From: an uncultured Tenacibaculum sp. | GTDB taxonomy: Bacteria > Bacteroidota > Bacteroidia > Flavobacteriales > Flavobacteriaceae | Length of the DNA stretch: 64,000 nucleotides | Assembly: GCF_947498805.1 (NCBI RefSeq) | Contig: NZ_CANMLT010000007.1 | Span: 124,001-188,000, forward strand | Direction: 5' to 3' | Shown: positions 61,630-64,000 of the stretch, one piece after another | Position numbering within the stretch: the first letter of the stretch is position 1 | Layout of the letters: each line of letters opens with the position of its first letter | Notes under the pieces: generated by a model | The model's input: the letters and a program-made list of their open reading frames with translations, nothing else | What the model was told of the DNA's origin: nothing | The model's database searches: none | Position numbers and translations under genes: made by a program

Positions 61630-64000
61630 ATGAGTGAAGAGAACAACAATTACGAACACGACGAAGAGTTAACAAACGAAAACCATCAAGAAGCAACTGA
61701 AACCATTACAAAGGTTACTGGGATGTACAAAGAATGGTTTTTAGATTATGCTTCGTATGTAATTCTAGAACGTGCAGTACCATCAATAGAAGATGGGTTT
61801 AAACCTGTACAACGTCGTATAATGCATTCTATGAAAGACCTAGATGATGGACGTTACAATAAAGTAGCAAATATTGTTGGTCATACGATGCAATATCACC
61901 CGCATGGTGATGCATCCATTGCGGATGCTATGGTGCAAATGGGACAAAAAGAATTGTTGATTGACATGCAAGGTAACTGGGGTAATATATTTACAGGTGA
62001 CCGTGCTGCAGCTTCACGTTATATTGAGGCGCGTTTATCCAAGTTTGCTTTAGATGTAGTTTTCAATGCGAAAACAACCGAATGGCAAGCCTCTTATGAT
62101 GGTCGTAAAAAAGAACCTATTAATCTGCCTGTAAAGTTTCCATTGTTATTAGCACAGGGAGCAGAAGGTATTGCAGTTGGTTTATCTACTAAAATACTTC
62201 CTCATAACTTTAATGAGTTAATTGATGCATCAATCAAATATTTAAAAGGAAGAAGTTTTAGAATCGTACCTGATTTTTTAACTGGAGGAATAGCTGACTT
62301 TACCAATTATAACGATGGTAAAAGAGGAGGAAAAGTTCGTGTTCGAGCTAAAATATCTCAGTTTGATAAGAAAACTTTAGTCATTACAGAAATACCTTTT
62401 GGAACTACGACCACTTCGTTAATTGATAGTATCTTAAAAGCCAACGAGAAAGGGAAGATTAAGATTAAAAAAATAGAGGATAATACAGCTGCAAATGTTG
62501 AAATCTTAGTGCACCTTCCACCGAATGTGTCTCCAGATAAAACCATAGACGCTTTATATGCATTTACTAATTGCGAAAATTCAGTATCTCCATTGTGTTG
62601 TATTATTGAAGATAACAGACCAGTATTTATTGGAGTCACAGAAGTTTTAAAAAAATCAACCGATTTCACAGTAGAGCTCTTAAAGCGAGAATTAGAAATT
62701 CAATTAAGTGAACTTGAAGAGCAATGGCACTTTTCTTCATTAGAACGTATTTTCATTGAAAACAGAATTTACCGTGATATTGAAGAAGTAGAAACTTGGG
62801 AAGGAGTAATTAAAGCTATAGATAAAGGTTTACAGCCGCATATAAAACATTTAAAGAGAGCTGTAACAGAAGAAGATATTGTTCGTTTAACAGAAATACG
62901 AATTAAAAAAATATCTAAGTTCGATATAGATAAAGCAAAGCAGTTTATTGAGAGTTTAGAAGAGAAAATTGCTGAGGTAAAGAATTACTTAGATAATTTA
63001 ATAGAGTTTGCTATTGATTATTTTAAAGAGTTAAAATCTAAATACGGAAAAGGAAAAGAGCGTAAAACGGAGATTAGAATTTTTGATGATATTGTTGCTA
63101 CAAAAGTGGTAATGCGTAATTCTAAACTATATGTAAATAGAGAAGAAGGATTTATTGGAACGTCGTTAAAGAAAGATGAGTTTGTTGATGACTGTTCGGA
63201 TATTGATGATATAATTGTGTTTAGAGATAATGGTTCTATGATAGTAACCAAAGTTGGCTCTAAAACTTTTGTAGGAAAAGGAATTATTCATATTGCAGTA
63301 TTTAAGAAAAAAGATAAGCGTACCGTTTACAATCTAATTTATAAAGATGGAGCAAGAGGACCATCTTATATGAAACGATTTAATGTTACTTCTGTAACCA
63401 GAGATAAGGAGTACAACTTAGCAAATAACAATCCTAAATCTAAAGTACTTTATTTTACGGCAAATGCTAATGGAGAAGCAGAGGTTGTGACTGTTTTGTT
63501 ACGTTCTGTAGGAAGCGTTAAAAAACTAAAATGGGATATTGATTTTGCCGATTTAGCAGTAAAAGGACGATCAGTAAGAGGTAATTTAGTGAGTAAGCAT
63601 CCAATAAAGAAAGTTGAATTTAAAGAAGCTGGGGCTTCTACTTTAAAGCCACGTAAAATATGGTTTGACGATGCCGTACAACGATTAAATGTAGATGGTA
63701 GAGGAGATTTATTAGGAGAGTTTAAAGCAGAAGATAAAATCGTAATAGCTACACAATCAGGAAAAATAAAAGCAGTTACTCCAGACTTGGCAATGCATTT
63801 TGAAAATGACATGATTGTATTGGAAAAATGGAAGTCAAATAAACCAATTTCAGCAATTTATTTTGATGGAAATAAAGAGCGTTATTATGTAAAACGCTTT
63901 TTAATTGAAAGTGTTGATAAAGAAGAAGTATTTATTTCTGATCATGAGAAATCAAAGTTAGAAATTATAGCAACAGATTATCGCCCTATGGCAGAAGTTA
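61630..64000 (+). CDS. parC: DNA topoisomerase IV subunit A (partial, 3' end cut by the window)
   Basis: The ATG at 61630 opens a frame of 790 codons running past the window edge; the family is roughly 850-900 aa in this phylum, so about 60-110 residues are missing. The breakage-reunion domain shows YHPHGDASIADAMVQMGQ (helix involved in DNA gating and quinolone response), GNWGNIFTGDRAAASRY with catalytic Tyr131, and EGIAVGLSTKILPHNF. The C-terminal part (from about 510) is the start of the beta-pinwheel domain. With ParE it forms the A2B2 enzyme. A palindrome precedes the start. The residue matching the well-known quinolone-resistance serine is Ala here, as I recall for this lineage. Confidence 0.94.
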   Translation, partial: MSEENNNYEHDEELTNENHQEATETITKVTGMYKEWFLDYASYVILERAVPSIEDGFKPVQRRIMHSMKDLDDGRYNKVANIVGHTMQYHPHGDASIADAMVQMGQKELLIDMQGNWGNIFTGDRAAASRYIEARLSKFALDVVFNAKTTEWQASYDGRKKEPINLPVKFPLLLAQGAEGIAVGLSTKILPHNFNELIDASIKYLKGRSFRIVPDFLTGGIADFTNYNDGKRGGKVRVRAKISQFDKKTLVITEIPFGTTTTSLIDSILKANEKGKIKIKKIEDNTAANVEILVHLPPNVSPDKTIDALYAFTNCENSVSPLCCIIEDNRPVFIGVTEVLKKSTDFTVELLKRELEIQLSELEEQWHFSSLERIFIENRIYRDIEEVETWEGVIKAIDKGLQPHIKHLKRAVTEEDIVRLTEIRIKKISKFDIDKAKQFIESLEEKIAEVKNYLDNLIEFAIDYFKELKSKYGKGKERKTEIRIFDDIVATKVVMRNSKLYVNREEGFIGTSLKKDEFVDDCSDIDDIIVFRDNGSMIVTKVGSKTFVGKGIIHIAVFKKKDKRTVYNLIYKDGARGPSYMKRFNVTSVTRDKEYNLANNNPKSKVLYFTANANGEAEVVTVLLRSVGSVKKLKWDIDFADLAVKGRSVRGNLVSKHPIKKVEFKEAGASTLKPRKIWFDDAVQRLNVDGRGDLLGEFKAEDKIVIATQSGKIKAVTPDLAMHFENDMIVLEKWKSNKPISAIYFDGNKERYYVKRFLIESVDKEEVFISDHEKSKLEIIATDYRPMAEV

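Noticed and set aside
61870..61960. Ala at the position of the quinolone-resistance serine in ParC as a resistance mutation
   Set aside because: I recall the HPHGDASI pattern as normal for this lineage, so it is not evidence of acquired resistance.

Overview
The window is about two-thirds A+T. It carries Bacteroidetes-type promoters (TAnnTTTG -7 boxes), many Flavobacteriaceae-type lipoprotein signals, a SprB-repeat giant protein with a type IX secretion (T9SS) C-terminal signal, and IMP dehydrogenase and topoisomerase IV genes typical of that group. It is most likely the chromosome of a marine flavobacterium, perhaps close to Tenacibaculum; the genus is inference from style, not a database match.

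Layout. (1) 1-4126: an ECF sigma factor with the start of its probable anti-sigma partner, HMG-CoA lyase, a secreted HExxH metallopeptidase and a lipoprotein 5'-nucleotidase. (2) 4194-14121: an iron-acquisition operon with DUF4856 lipoprotein, imelysin lipoprotein, an HTTM (vitamin-K carboxylase-like) membrane protein, a FecA-like TonB receptor and a complete FbpABC-type ferric ABC importer. (3) 14260-19559: a poorly known locus with a small soluble protein, a TPR histidine kinase and LytTR regulator, then convergent genes for an 89-aa protein, a lipoprotein, a multi-pass membrane protein and a DUF1842-type protein. (4) guaB at 19795-21270. (5) 21405-48632: one 27-kb co-directional unit with almost no gaps. 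It encodes an outer-membrane barrel with a helical tail, a 2190-aa polymorphic toxin (Fn3, zincin and a C-terminal zinc deaminase), its likely immunity gene and another small gene, a 1540-aa exported protein, an Fn3 protein and a 3570-aa SprB-repeat adhesin. (6) 48670-59298: a lone minus-strand gene, then two sensor-regulator pairs (TPR kinase with a LuxR-like regulator, and propeller kinase with a LytTR regulator) beside cadherin and BspA-type lipoproteins. (7) 59495-64000: parE, a 62-aa membrane protein, and parC cut by the window edge.

The most unusual part is region 5: a deaminase toxin-immunity pair inside an operon that otherwise looks like a gliding/T9SS surface-adhesin operon. Its giant SprB-like protein ends in a type-A sorting domain rather than the gliding type-B one, and no PorP/SprF-like gene follows. 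Region 2 is a second noteworthy system, because an HTTM enzyme-like membrane protein is locked into a ferric-iron uptake operon. Regulatory signals that can be read directly include a TTTG-N19-TAAATTTG promoter before the iron operon, a family of related terminator hairpins, and several perfect inverted repeats just upstream of genes.
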